Assembly (NCBI GenBank): GCA_038246785.1
Contig: JBBRVP010000005.1
Span: forward strand, 62,001 to 126,000
Direction of reading: 5' to 3'
Length of the DNA: 64,000 nt
Origin: JBBRVP01 sp038246785
Lineage (GTDB): Bacteria > Actinomycetota > Actinomycetes > Jiangellales > Jiangellaceae
The notes under the pieces were generated by a model. The model did no database searches. It was not told the origin of the DNA and saw only the letters and a program-made list of their open reading frames with translations. This document shows positions 27,101-33,808 of this stretch, piece after piece. Both the position numbers and the translations under genes were made by a program. Within the stretch, counting starts at the first letter, position 1, and the number at the start of each line of letters is the position of its first letter.

Positions 27101-27805
27101 GCCAATGTCGTCGGCCAGCAGCCGCAGCCGGGCGTCCCGGGCATCGGCCTGGATCACCTGCGCGCGGCGGGCCACCTCGGCCTGCCGCGACAGCGGCCCC
27201 AGCTGGCGGCGCAGCTCGGCGGTGAGGTCCTGCAGCCGGGTGAGGTTGCCCTGCATCGCGTCGAGCTTGCGCAGCGCCTTCTCCTTGCGCTTGCGGTGCT
27301 TGAGGACCCCGGCCGCCTCCTCGACGAATCCGCGCCGGTCCTCCGGTGTCGCGGACAGGATCGCGTCGAGCTGGCCCTGCCCGACGATGACGTGCATCTC
27401 CCGCCCGATGCCGGAGTCGGCGAGTAGCTCCTGCACGTCGAGCAACCGGCAGGGCTGGCCGTTGATGGCGTATTCCGAGCCGCCGTTGCGGAACATCGTC
27501 CGCGCGAGCGTCACCTCGGTGTAGTCGATGGGCAGCGCGCGGTCGGCGTTGTCGATGGTGAGCACGACCTCGGCCCGGCCCAGCGGTGGGCGGCCGGAGG
27601 TGCCGGCGAAGATGACGTCCTCCATCTTGCCGCCGCGCAGGCTCTTGGCCCCCTGCTCGCCCATCACCCAGGCCAGCGCGTCGACAACGTTGGACTTGCC
27701 GGAGCCGTTGGGCCCGACGACGCAGGTGACACCGGGCTCGAAGCGCAGCGTGGTCGAGGAGGCGAAGGACTTGAAGCCGCGCAGCGTCAGGCTCTTCAGG
27801 TGCAC
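24176..27805 (-). CDS. smc: Chromosome segregation protein SMC
   Basis: SMC dimers with ScpAB organise and separate chromosomes. The 1209-residue protein has the N-terminal Walker A GPNGSGKSNVVDA (31-43) and the Q-loop VMGEQGAKSLRGGKMEDVIF. Two long Ala/Glu/Arg-rich coiled coils flank a hinge near residues 500-660, with a glycine-rich hinge segment. The C-terminal head has LSLLSGGERALVAVAFLVALF and YILDEVEAALDDTNL. An acidic Asp/Gly stretch (SGDDGSGDDGTG) interrupts the second coil. No frameshift is seen. Confidence 0.97.
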   Translation of the reverse strand: MHLKSLTLRGFKSFASSTTLRFEPGVTCVVGPNGSGKSNVVDALAWVMGEQGAKSLRGGKMEDVIFAGTSGRPPLGRAEVVLTIDNADRALPIDYTEVTLARTMFRNGGSEYAINGQPCRLLDVQELLADSGIGREMHVIVGQGQLDAILSATPEDRRGFVEEAAGVLKHRKRKEKALRKLDAMQGNLTRLQDLTAELRRQLGPLSRQAEVARRAQVIQADARDARLRLLADDIGRLQGELAREVADETALRERQAALAAAASAARQEEASLEEQARSAAPALATAQETWYALSSLRERLRGTASLAAERVRQGAAAEPPSPGRDPVALEAEAARVRQQEEELAAGVTRDRAALAEAVAARQGAEEAAAAEGRRLAGLARAAADRREGLARLIGQVDALRARAGAAEDELARLAAARGEAAARAAAAQHEFTALESTVAGLSVGEEDLDAEHAAVERALAEVEAALVRALEEERAGEQRRAALAARVEALALGLTRRDGAGVLLAADERVSGLLGTVAALLQVKPGAEAAVAAALGAAAEAVAVDSVDAAVEALHRLKDDDLGQARLLVAAPGDQPPRDWPALPGGLRYALDLLSAPSALQAALAQVLHKVAVVDDLATARALVEAVPDVVAATSDGELLGAHLAAGGSTDSPSLLEVQAAADEAAEALTAAGHALERSRFALSELRRSRDDAAARVQATLGRLHESDAELSAVAERLGQLGSAARAAAAEAERLDRAISDAEAARDGALAGLAELEARLAAAEQSGDDGSGDDGTGEPDAAEHDRLEQVARAARIAETDARLALRTGEERVRSLGGRAESLERAARQERAARAEAERRRERRAREAQVAAAVGRGAALTLARLEQSLAAAGRHRDEGQRRVAESGSGLHRLRARIREVSAELDEITGSVHRDELARAEQRVRIEALVSKATEEHGLPVEELLAGYGPDVLVPPSPSAPDEAAQVEGPDEGPAAGAAERRVEEPQPRPYVRAEQERRLRAAERQLALLGRVNALALEEFAALEERQRFLAEQLRDLDKTRRDLLDIVREVDERVEQVFAAAYADVAREFEAAFARLFPGGAGRLVLTDPSDLLTTGIEVEARPPGKQVKRLSLLSGGERALVAVAFLVALFKARPSPFYILDEVEAALDDTNLGRLLELYDELRTTSQLIVITHQKRTMEVADALYGASMRGDGVTTVISQRLREAAPA

Positions 27806-27874
27806 GCTGGGACGCTCTCAGGTCGGCGGACGCGGGACGTCGAGGCGACGCCGGGACGTGCGCCCGACGCTACC

Positions 27875-28516
27875 TCAGGCCGCCCGGACCACCGCTGCGA
27901 CGGGCCGGTGGCCTCGGGCGCGGCGCAGCAGGTGCACCGCCACGGCGATCGGGGGCACGATCAGCACCACGAGCCCGAGGACGCCGAGCCACGGCGGCGT
28001 ACCGCTGCAGGTCTCGGCGACGACGCGGGCGGCGGCACCCGCCCGCTCAACCTCGGAGCCGGCCGAGCAGACTTCCCCCGGTTGCAGCCCCCACCATCCC
28101 GCCAGCCCCAGGCCGAAAGGCCACACCAGGGTGCCCAGCAGTTTGTCCGGCCAGCGCCACCGCGGCGAGGACCACAGGAGCACCACTCCGACGACCCAGC
28201 CGACGACCAGGGCGACGACCCCGACGAGCAGCAGGACGACCGCGGCGTACTCGAGCGCTCCGGGACCGCCGGCTGGCACGGTAGGGATGGCCTCGCCGGC
28301 GCCGGCGGCTGCCGCCACCTCCTCGGGCGGGCCGAGGCGCGCCAGCACGTCGCGTACCGCGGCCTCGTCGGAGCCGCCCTCGGCCAGCGCCGCCCGTATG
28401 TGCGCCTCGATCTGCTCGACCAGCTCGGCGCGCTCGGCACGGGGCAAGAGGTCGGCGGCGTTGGCCAGGCGGGCCAGGTAGTCCGCGACCAGCGCTTCGT
28501 CGGTGGGTCGGGTCAT
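27875..28516 (-). CDS. HAAS-domain membrane protein, PadR partner
   Basis: A 213-residue protein with an N-terminal soluble helical domain (DYLARLANAADLLPRAERAELVEQIEAHI, about 10-40). This is a HAAS/DUF1700-like signal-transduction domain. Three or four membrane helices follow (YAAVVLLLVGVVALVVGWVVGVVLL; LGTLVWPFGLGLAGWWG; WLGVLGLVVLIVPPIAVAVHLL). Genes of this type are usually paired with a PadR regulator, as here: its ATG at 28516 overlaps the padR stop by 4 nt. The function of such pairs is largely unknown. Confidence 0.82.
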   Translation of the reverse strand: MTRPTDEALVADYLARLANAADLLPRAERAELVEQIEAHIRAALAEGGSDEAAVRDVLARLGPPEEVAAAAGAGEAIPTVPAGGPGALEYAAVVLLLVGVVALVVGWVVGVVLLWSSPRWRWPDKLLGTLVWPFGLGLAGWWGLQPGEVCSAGSEVERAGAAARVVAETCSGTPPWLGVLGLVVLIVPPIAVAVHLLRRARGHRPVAAVVRAA

Positions 28517-28860
28517 GGCGTCGTCTCCTCCAGCAGTCGCTCGACGCTGTCCCGGAATGCCGCCCACTCGACGCCGAACGCCGCCAGCGCCCGGCGCCCA
28601 GCCGCGGTCAGGTGGTAGTAGCGGCGCGGGGGGCCGTCGGCGGACGGTGTCCAGGTCGAGCGCAGCAGCCCATCGCGGTGCAGCCGGTTGAGCAGCGGGT
28701 AGATCGTGCCCTCGCTCGTGGCGAGGCCCTCGTGCGCGGCCAGCGAGCGGACCAGGTCGAAGCCGTAGGCGGGGCCTCGTCGCAGCACCGCCAGCACGCA
28801 GTACGCCAGGACGCCGCGCCGCAGCTCGGTCGTCGCGCCACCGGCTACCATGTCTGACAT
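28513..28860 (-). CDS. PadR family transcriptional regulator
   Basis: A 115-residue winged-helix repressor with a short C-terminal dimerisation helix. Conserved parts are LRRGVLAYCVLAVLRRGPAYGFDLVRSL, SEGTIYPLLNRLHRDGLL and RRYYHLTAAGRRALAAF. Two ATG codons (28860 and 28851) and a GTG (28875) can start the frame. I chose 28860, giving MSDMVAGG. Both ATGs lie inside a perfect palindrome, so self-repression is likely. The first gene of a two-gene operon with the HAAS membrane protein. Confidence 0.9.
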   Translation of the reverse strand: MSDMVAGGATTELRRGVLAYCVLAVLRRGPAYGFDLVRSLAAHEGLATSEGTIYPLLNRLHRDGLLRSTWTPSADGPPRRYYHLTAAGRRALAAFGVEWAAFRDSVERLLEETTP

Positions 28861-28864
28861 GGTA
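28846..28864. promoter_or_regulatory. Perfect palindrome over the padR start codons
   Basis: TACCATGTC-T-GACATGGTA is a perfect 9-bp inverted repeat around one central base. It contains ATGT and ACAT half-sites as in PadR-type operators, though with 3 nt between them rather than the 8 of the B. subtilis PadR box. It covers both candidate ATGs. A TAACGT hexamer (28876-28881) upstream could be a -10, which would make the message leaderless or nearly so. Confidence 0.65.
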
Positions 28865-28878
28865 CTCGGTCGCACACG

Positions 28879-29961
28879 TTAGTGCGTGGTGCCCCCCGCG
28901 GTGCTCTCCGCGGTGCTCTCCGCGGTGCTCTCCGCGGTGCTCTCCACGGTGCTCTCCGCGGCGGCTTCCGCGGCGCTCTCCAGGCTCGTCACGCCGAGCC
29001 CGTCGAGGGCCCGCTGCAGCGTGCGGGCCACGGCCAGCGTCTCCGCATGCGGGGACAACGGGGACTCCAGCAGCCCCTCGCGCACGCACCGGGCGACCTC
29101 AGCCACCTGGAAGACGTACCGGTCCGGCCCTTCCGGGATGCTCAGGTGCTCGGCCGTGCCGTCACGGCGCACCAGCCACGCCGATGCCGGCGCGTGGGCG
29201 GGGGCCTCGACCTCGATCCGTCCGAGGGACCCCACGACGGCGAGCCGATTGGCACCGAGTCCGGTGGCGGAACAGGTGAGCACGGCGGTCTCGCCCCCGG
29301 CCCAGCCCAGCAGCAGCGCGGCGGTGCGGTCGACACCGGCAGGGGTCAGCCGCCCCATCACCTCGACCCGCTCGGGCTCGCCGAGCAGCAGGTGCGCCCA
29401 GCTGACCGGATAGACGCCGAGGTCGAGCAGGGCCGACCCGCCCAGGACGGGGTCGAACAGCCGATGGCCGGGGTCGTAGTCCAGGGCGATCGAGAAGTCG
29501 GCGCTCACGTGGGCGACCTCGCCGACCGCTCCGGTGGACACCAGGTCGACGACGCGCCGCACGAGGGGGTTGAAGCGGGTCCAGACAGCCTCGACGAGCA
29601 GGCACTGCCGGTCCCGCGCCGCCGCAAGCAGCGCCTGCGTCGTCCGCTCGCTGGTGGTCAGCGGCTTCTCGCAGAGGACGGCCTTGCCGGCGGCGAACGC
29701 GGCGCGAGAGTCGGCGTCGTGGCGAGGGTGGATCGTCGTCACCCAGACGACGTCGACGTCGTCCAGGGCGAGGATCTCGTCACGGGTGCCGGTCCTGACC
29801 TCGACGCCGGCCTCGGCAGCGACCTGCGCAGCCCGGACCCGGTCGCGTGAGGCGACCGCGACGAGCGCGCAGCCGGGGGTGGCCACCACCTCGGCGGCGA
29901 CGAGCCGCGCGAGCCAGCCGGCGCCGGCGACGGCCCAGCGGACCTCGCGGACCTCGCGCAC
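28879..29961 (-). CDS. Gfo/Idh/MocA family oxidoreductase
   Basis: A 360-residue NAD(P)-dependent dehydrogenase of sugars or related polyols; the substrate is unknown. The Rossmann start is VRWAVAGAGWLARLVAAEVV, the catalytic motif CEKPLT lies near residues 95-100, and the C-terminal alpha/beta domain contains LLDLGVYPVSWAHLLLG. The last 30 residues are a repeat of Glu-Ser-Thr-Ala encoded by 12-bp units (28890-28970). The start is GTG 29961. A 5'-proximal 9-bp repeat gives REVREVRW. Confidence 0.9.
   Translation of the reverse strand: MREVREVRWAVAGAGWLARLVAAEVVATPGCALVAVASRDRVRAAQVAAEAGVEVRTGTRDEILALDDVDVVWVTTIHPRHDADSRAAFAAGKAVLCEKPLTTSERTTQALLAAARDRQCLLVEAVWTRFNPLVRRVVDLVSTGAVGEVAHVSADFSIALDYDPGHRLFDPVLGGSALLDLGVYPVSWAHLLLGEPERVEVMGRLTPAGVDRTAALLLGWAGGETAVLTCSATGLGANRLAVVGSLGRIEVEAPAHAPASAWLVRRDGTAEHLSIPEGPDRYVFQVAEVARCVREGLLESPLSPHAETLAVARTLQRALDGLGVTSLESAAEAAAESTVESTAESTAESTAESTAGGTTH
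28890..28970 (-). repeat. 12-bp tandem repeats in the oxidoreductase 3' end
   Basis: Six or so copies of a 12-bp unit (plus strand GCGGTGCTCTCC) encode the ESTA repeats at the C-terminus. The unit keeps the frame, so copy number can change harmlessly. Confidence 0.85.
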
Positions 29962-29980
29962 CCGCGGGTCGATCCGGGGG

Positions 29981-30178
29981 TCAGGCCAGCGCGGGCTCGA
30001 CCACGATCTCGCCGGCCAGCAGGCGCTCGCCGTCGAGCTGCGCCGCCAGCGCGTCGTTGGCCGCGCGCAGGCGCAGCACCTCGCTCTCGAGGTCGTCGAC
30101 CCGCCGTCGCAACCGTTCGATCTCTACCAGCACGCGGGGGTCGGGGCCTCCCATGTAGCCGAGCAGAGCCTTCGCCAT
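29981..30178 (-). CDS. Small conserved coiled-coil protein
   Basis: A 65-residue protein that begins MAKALLGYMGGPDPRVLVEI, followed by a heptad-rich helix ERLRRRVDDLESEVLRLRAA and LAAQLDGERLLAGEI. I recall similar small proteins near smc and acyP in other actinomycetes, but no function is known to me. ATG 30178 is chosen because the conserved MAKALLG sequence starts there. A good promoter-like sequence lies about 70 nt upstream, so it is probably expressed on its own. Confidence 0.8.
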   Translation of the reverse strand: MAKALLGYMGGPDPRVLVEIERLRRRVDDLESEVLRLRAANDALAAQLDGERLLAGEIVVEPALA

Positions 30179-30248
30179 CGACTGTCCTTCGTGAGGTCCA
30201 GGTCGGCGCGCGCCGCGTGCACCGCTGGCGAGCATCCGGGGTCAGACA

Positions 30249-30277
30249 AGGGTCGCACCTGAGCCCGAGAGGGTCAA
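30249..30277 (-). promoter_or_regulatory. Candidate promoter for the small coiled-coil gene
   Basis: Minus strand TTGACC (30272-30277), 17-nt spacer, then GACCCT (30249-30254). The -35 is strong and the -10 fits the actinobacterial xANNNT pattern. It lies about 70 nt before the ATG at 30178. Confidence 0.5.
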
Positions 30278-30366
30278 GAGGCCTCTGACCTGCGATGACG
30301 CGCACGGTACGGCGGTGGTCCGCCGCCGCAATCGATCACCACGGGCCATCGTCGCCGACCGGCGGT

Positions 30367-30663
30367 TCAACGTTCGCGGAACCCCTCGAGGCCCGGCTCG
30401 GGGGCGGCCCAGCGTTCGACCACCGTGTCCACCCAGCCGGGTGCTCCAGGGCCGCGCAACTCGTCGAGCAGGCGCTGGCAGGCCTGGCGGGGGCCCTGGG
30501 CGACCACCTGAACCCGGCCATCGTCGAGGTTGTCGACCACGCCGGCCAGCCCAAGCTCCTGGGCGCAGGTCCGGGTCCACCAGCGGAACCCCACCCCCTG
30601 GACCCGGCCGCGCACCCAGGCGGTGACCCGGACCTCGTCCGCCTCTCCGCCGCCGCCCTGCAC
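30367..30663 (-). CDS. acyP: Acylphosphatase
   Basis: Small cytosolic hydrolase of acyl phosphates, 98 residues. The catalytic Arg is in VRGRVQGVGFRWW and the catalytic Asn in VDNLDDGRVQVVAQGP, both standard. GTG 30663 is the only start before the conserved VRVTAWVRG sequence. A 170-bp gap with stem-loops separates it from mutM upstream; in other actinomycetes it lies in the same mutM-smc neighbourhood. Confidence 0.92.
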   Translation of the reverse strand: MQGGGGEADEVRVTAWVRGRVQGVGFRWWTRTCAQELGLAGVVDNLDDGRVQVVAQGPRQACQRLLDELRGPGAPGWVDTVVERWAAPEPGLEGFRER

Positions 30664-30741
30664 AGCGGCGAGCGTAGAAGTGCCCCTCCCCAGCGGGGGC
30701 AGGGCTCCCCCACCACGGACCTATCGGGGCTGGGGACCCCC

Positions 30742-30762
30742 GCCCCATTCGGGGAATGGGGC
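30742..30762 (-). terminator. Stem-loop downstream of mutM
   Basis: GCCCCATTC (30742-30750), loop GGG, GAATGGGGC (30754-30762): a perfect 9-bp stem with a 3-nt loop, 72 nt past the mutM stop. No U-tract follows. Further G/C runs nearby could extend the structure. Confidence 0.5.
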
Positions 30763-30833
30763 AGATCTCCCCGCGAAGTCGCTGGATGGCCGGGGTGCCC
30801 CCGGACAGCACGGCGCGCCGCCCGGGCCCTCCG

Positions 30834-31685
30834 TCACCAGGAGCCGCGGCGCGGCCGGGGCTGGCAGCGCGGGCAGCTGTAGGACGAGCGACCCATGAAG
30901 GCGTCCCGTCGGATCGGGGTGCCGCAGCGCGGGCACGGCCGTCCGCCCTGGCCGTAGGCCCGCAACGACCGGTCGAACCATCCGCTGCGCCCGTTGACGT
31001 CGACGTACAGGCTGTCGAAGGACGTGCCGCCCTGCTCGAGCGCCGCGGCCATCACCGTCCGCACCGCTGCGAGCAGCCGCCTCGCCTCGGGCCGGGTGAG
31101 GGTTGCCGTCGGGCGGCCGTAGTGCAGCCGGGCGACCCACAGGGCCTCGTCGGCGTAGATGTTGCCGATGCCGGACACCAGCGTCTGGTCGAGCAGCGCG
31201 CGCTTGAGCCCGGTGCGTCGCCGGCGTACTGCGGCGACGAACGCGGCCTCGTCGAAGGCCGTCTCGAACGGGTCGGGGGCCACGTGCGCCAGCTCGGCGG
31301 GCAGCCCGGCGCCGCCCCGGGACACGGCGAGCCCACCGAAGGTCCGCTGGTCGACGAAGCGCAGTTCGCGGTCGCGGTCGAGCCGCAGTCGCACGCGCAG
31401 ATGGGTCTGCTCGGGGGCTGCGGCGGGCTGCACCAGCAGCTGACCGCTCATGCCGAGGTGGCCGAGCAGGGCGTCGCCGGAGTCCAGCGGCACCCAGAGG
31501 TACTTCCCGCGCCGCCGCGCCTCGCCCAACCGGCGGCCGCGGAGCACGGCGGCGAAGTCGCCCGCGCCGGCCGCGTGGCGGCGTACGGCGCGGGGGTGGC
31601 GCACCTCGACCTCGGTGACGACGGCGCCGCTCACCCCGCGGGCCAGCCCGCGTCGGACGACCTCGACCTCGGGAAGCTCGGGCAC
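30834..31685 (-). CDS. mutM: Formamidopyrimidine-DNA glycosylase (MutM/Fpg)
   Basis: Removes 8-oxoguanine and other oxidised purines and cuts the backbone. The 283-residue protein starts MPELPEVE with catalytic P2 and E3. A conserved lysine sits in RRGKYLWVPL and the H2TH signature is LLDQTLVSGIGNIYADEAL. The C-terminal zinc finger is complete (CPRCGTPIRRDAFMGR, then SCPRC). It sits 32 nt after rnc, as in Streptomyces. Confidence 0.97.
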   Translation of the reverse strand: MPELPEVEVVRRGLARGVSGAVVTEVEVRHPRAVRRHAAGAGDFAAVLRGRRLGEARRRGKYLWVPLDSGDALLGHLGMSGQLLVQPAAAPEQTHLRVRLRLDRDRELRFVDQRTFGGLAVSRGGAGLPAELAHVAPDPFETAFDEAAFVAAVRRRRTGLKRALLDQTLVSGIGNIYADEALWVARLHYGRPTATLTRPEARRLLAAVRTVMAAALEQGGTSFDSLYVDVNGRSGWFDRSLRAYGQGGRPCPRCGTPIRRDAFMGRSSYSCPRCQPRPRRGSW

Positions 31686-31717
31686 GGGGAGTCGGCTCGG
31701 TACGACGTGGGGCGGGC

Positions 31718-32470
31718 TCAGTCGGCGGGGTCGCCGGAGGCCGGTCCGGACCGGGCGACCTCCGCGGCGGCGTGGCGCGCCGAGAGGATCGACCAGGCGG
31801 CCTCGGCCGCCTGCTGTTCGGCCTCCTTCTTGCTGCGACCGGTGCCGTCGCCGAGCTCGTCCGCGTTGACCCGGACGAGTGCGGTGAAGGTCTTGGCGTG
31901 GTCGGGGCCCTCCTCGCTCAGGACATACTCCGGCACGCCGAGGCCCATGCGCGCGGTGAGCTCCTGCAGGCTGGTCTTCCAGTCCAGCCCGGCGCCGAGC
32001 GTGGCCGCGTCGCGGATCAGCTGGTCGAAGAGCCGGTGAACCAGGGCCCCGGCTGCGCTCAGCCCGCTGTCGATGTAGACCGCACCGATGAGCGCCTCGA
32101 CGGTGTCGGCGAGGATCGAGGACTTGTCGTGGCCGCCGGTCGCCTCCTCGCCGCGGCCCAGGCGCAGGAAGGGCCCGAGGCCGAGCCCGCGGGCGACCTC
32201 GGCCAGGGCGCGCATGTTGACCACGGCGGCGCGCAGCTTGGCCAGCTGCCCCTCCGACAGCTCGGGGTGGGCGTGGAACAAGGTGTCGGTCACGACCAGG
32301 CCGAGGACGCTGTCGCCGAGGAACTCCAGCCGCTCGTTAGTCGGCAGCCCGCCGTTTTCGTACGCGTAGGAGCGGTGCGTCAGCGCGCGCTCGAGCGTCT
32401 CGGGCGCCAGCGACTGGCCGAGTCGGCGCTCGAGGTCGGGCGGCTCCGGCCGCCCCGCGGGTCGCGTCAC
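31718..32470 (-). CDS. rnc: Ribonuclease III
   Basis: Double-strand-specific endoribonuclease for rRNA and mRNA processing. The 250-residue protein has the signature ERLEFLGDSVLGLVV near residue 48, DTVEALIGAVYIDSG with the second acidic catalytic pair, and a C-terminal dsRBD (DWKTSLQELTARMGLGVPEY, GRSKKEAEQQAAEAAW). GTG 32470 is preferred because it begins shortly after rpmF and directly before the conserved helix. The longer frame overlaps rpmF. Confidence 0.96.
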   Translation of the reverse strand: MTRPAGRPEPPDLERRLGQSLAPETLERALTHRSYAYENGGLPTNERLEFLGDSVLGLVVTDTLFHAHPELSEGQLAKLRAAVVNMRALAEVARGLGLGPFLRLGRGEEATGGHDKSSILADTVEALIGAVYIDSGLSAAGALVHRLFDQLIRDAATLGAGLDWKTSLQELTARMGLGVPEYVLSEEGPDHAKTFTALVRVNADELGDGTGRSKKEAEQQAAEAAWSILSARHAAAEVARSGPASGDPAD

Positions 32471-32480
32471 CGGCGCCCGG

Positions 32481-32684
32481 TCAGGTGTCGGCGACCTTGC
32501 GGCCGTCGTACTCCAGGTACAGCGGCCTGCCCTGGGAGTCCTCGACAACCGCGGCGCGGTGCGGGACCACCCAGGTGGTGCGGCCGTTGACGGTGCGCTT
32601 CTGCACCTGCGGGAGGACCGCCTTCCACTGAGAACGGCGATGCCGCGTGTTGCTGCGCGACATCTTCCGCTTCGGAACAGCCAC
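32481..32684 (-). CDS. rpmF: Large ribosomal subunit protein bL32
   Basis: A 67-residue protein starting MAVPKRKMSRSNTRHRRSQWK. It lacks the CxxC pairs of zinc-binding L32, so it is the C-minus form. GTG 32684 is preceded by GAGGAG at 8 nt. The order DUF177-rpmF-rnc-mutM is standard. Confidence 0.96.
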   Translation of the reverse strand: MAVPKRKMSRSNTRHRRSQWKAVLPQVQKRTVNGRTTWVVPHRAAVVEDSQGRPLYLEYDGRKVADT

Positions 32685-32686
32685 GG

Positions 32687-33349
32687 CTAGCTCTCCTCGT
32701 TCGGTCCGGCGCTGCGTCCGGAGCGGTCGTCGACCGGAGAGACCAGCGCTGCGAGCCGGTCCCACCGGGGGTCGGTGGTGTCGTGCGCGGGCCCCGGGTC
32801 GTCGGCGAGCCGGGCGCCGCAGTCGGGGCAGAGCCCCGGGCAGTCCTCCCGGCACACCGGCGAGAGCGGCAGTGCGAGCACCACCGCGTCCCGGACGGTC
32901 GGCTCGAGGTCGAGCAGGTCGCCCTGCAGACGGCGCTCGTCCTCGCCGACGTGCTCCCCGGGGTGGACGAACAGCTCCTGGACGTCGGCGACGACCTCGT
33001 CGTCGACAGCCTCCAGGCACCGTGCGCACTCACCGCGGAGCGCTCCGCGTGCCGTGCCCGACACGAGGACGCCCTCGACCACCGCCTCGAGCCGCAGGTC
33101 CAGCTCGAGGTCGGCGCCCTCGGGCACGCCGATCACGGCGATGCCCAGGTCGGCCGGCGCCGGGACCACCCGGTGCACCACGCGCATCGAGCCCGGTCGC
33201 CGACCGAGCTCGCGGGTCTCGAACACGAGTGGAGCGCGCGGGTCGAGGGTGCTCAGGGTTGCGGGGTCCTTCGTCCAGGTGCAGGCAGGGCCGATCCGGG
33301 CCTCGTCGTGAAACCGAGTGAAGGGTAGCGCAGCAGCGGATGGGCTCAC
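32687..33349 (-). CDS. DUF177 (YceD-like) protein
   Basis: A 220-residue protein of the YceD family, linked in most bacteria to rpmF and to 23S rRNA accumulation. It has LDPRAPLVFETRELGRRPGSM, GECARCLEAVDDEVVADVQELFVHPG and a C-terminal cysteine set (CREDCPGLCPDCGARL) likely to bind zinc. GTG 33349 overlaps the upstream stop by 4 nt and gives an N-terminus about 35 residues longer than the usual family start. An internal start near the LDPRAP motif is possible. Confidence 0.9.
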   Translation of the reverse strand: MSPSAAALPFTRFHDEARIGPACTWTKDPATLSTLDPRAPLVFETRELGRRPGSMRVVHRVVPAPADLGIAVIGVPEGADLELDLRLEAVVEGVLVSGTARGALRGECARCLEAVDDEVVADVQELFVHPGEHVGEDERRLQGDLLDLEPTVRDAVVLALPLSPVCREDCPGLCPDCGARLADDPGPAHDTTDPRWDRLAALVSPVDDRSGRSAGPNEES

Positions 33350-33807
33350 CGCCGCTCGGGCGCCGAGGAGCCGCGCATCTGCTCCCGCCCAGCGCGGACG
33401 GCCTCGACGATCCGCTCGAGGACGGCCTCGAAGTTCGCCAGCCGGCCGTCGACGTAGTCGTCGACCTCCTCGCGCAGGGCGGCCGCCTCGGCGTGCGCGG
33501 CGGCGACCACGCGGGCGGCCTCGACCTGTGCCGCAGCGGCGAGGTCGTGCTCGTCGACCAGCCGTTCCGCCAGGACGCGGGCCTCGGCGACGACGCGGTC
33601 GGCCTCGCCCTGGGCGGCCGCGAGCACGCCTTCCCGTTCGGCCAGGACCGCCGCGGCCACGCCGAGGTCCTGCGGGAGCGAGGCGCGCAGGTCGAGGAGC
33701 AGACCGAGCACCTCGGCGCGGTTGAGGACGCACGAGGCCGACATCGGCATGCTGCGCGCCTCCTCGACGAGGCGCACGAGCTCGTCGAGGCGCTGCGCCG
33801 CGTCCAC
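33346..33807 (-). CDS. Conserved coiled-coil protein between coaD and DUF177
   Basis: A 153-residue Ala/Glu/Arg-rich helical protein. It starts MDAAQRLDELVRLVEEARSMPMSASCVLNRAEVLGLLLDLRAS, then a long coiled coil with AEREGVLAAAQGEADRVVAEARVLAERLV. Homologues in this position are often annotated as ATP-synthase-b-like or DivIVA-like from coiled-coil similarity alone. No membrane segment is seen, so a true F0 b subunit is unlikely. The stop overlaps the DUF177 start. Confidence 0.82.
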   Translation of the reverse strand: MDAAQRLDELVRLVEEARSMPMSASCVLNRAEVLGLLLDLRASLPQDLGVAAAVLAEREGVLAAAQGEADRVVAEARVLAERLVDEHDLAAAAQVEAARVVAAAHAEAAALREEVDDYVDGRLANFEAVLERIVEAVRAGREQMRGSSAPERR

Positions 33808-33808
33808 G

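Noticed and set aside
25877..27427. A 516-codon plus-strand frame opposite smc.
   Set aside because: A GC-driven shadow of the smc coiled-coil and hinge region; Arg/Gly/Leu-rich with no recognisable motif.
33346..33807. ATP synthase F0 subunit b.
   Set aside because: No N-terminal membrane helix and no other ATP synthase genes nearby; similarity is limited to coiled-coil composition.
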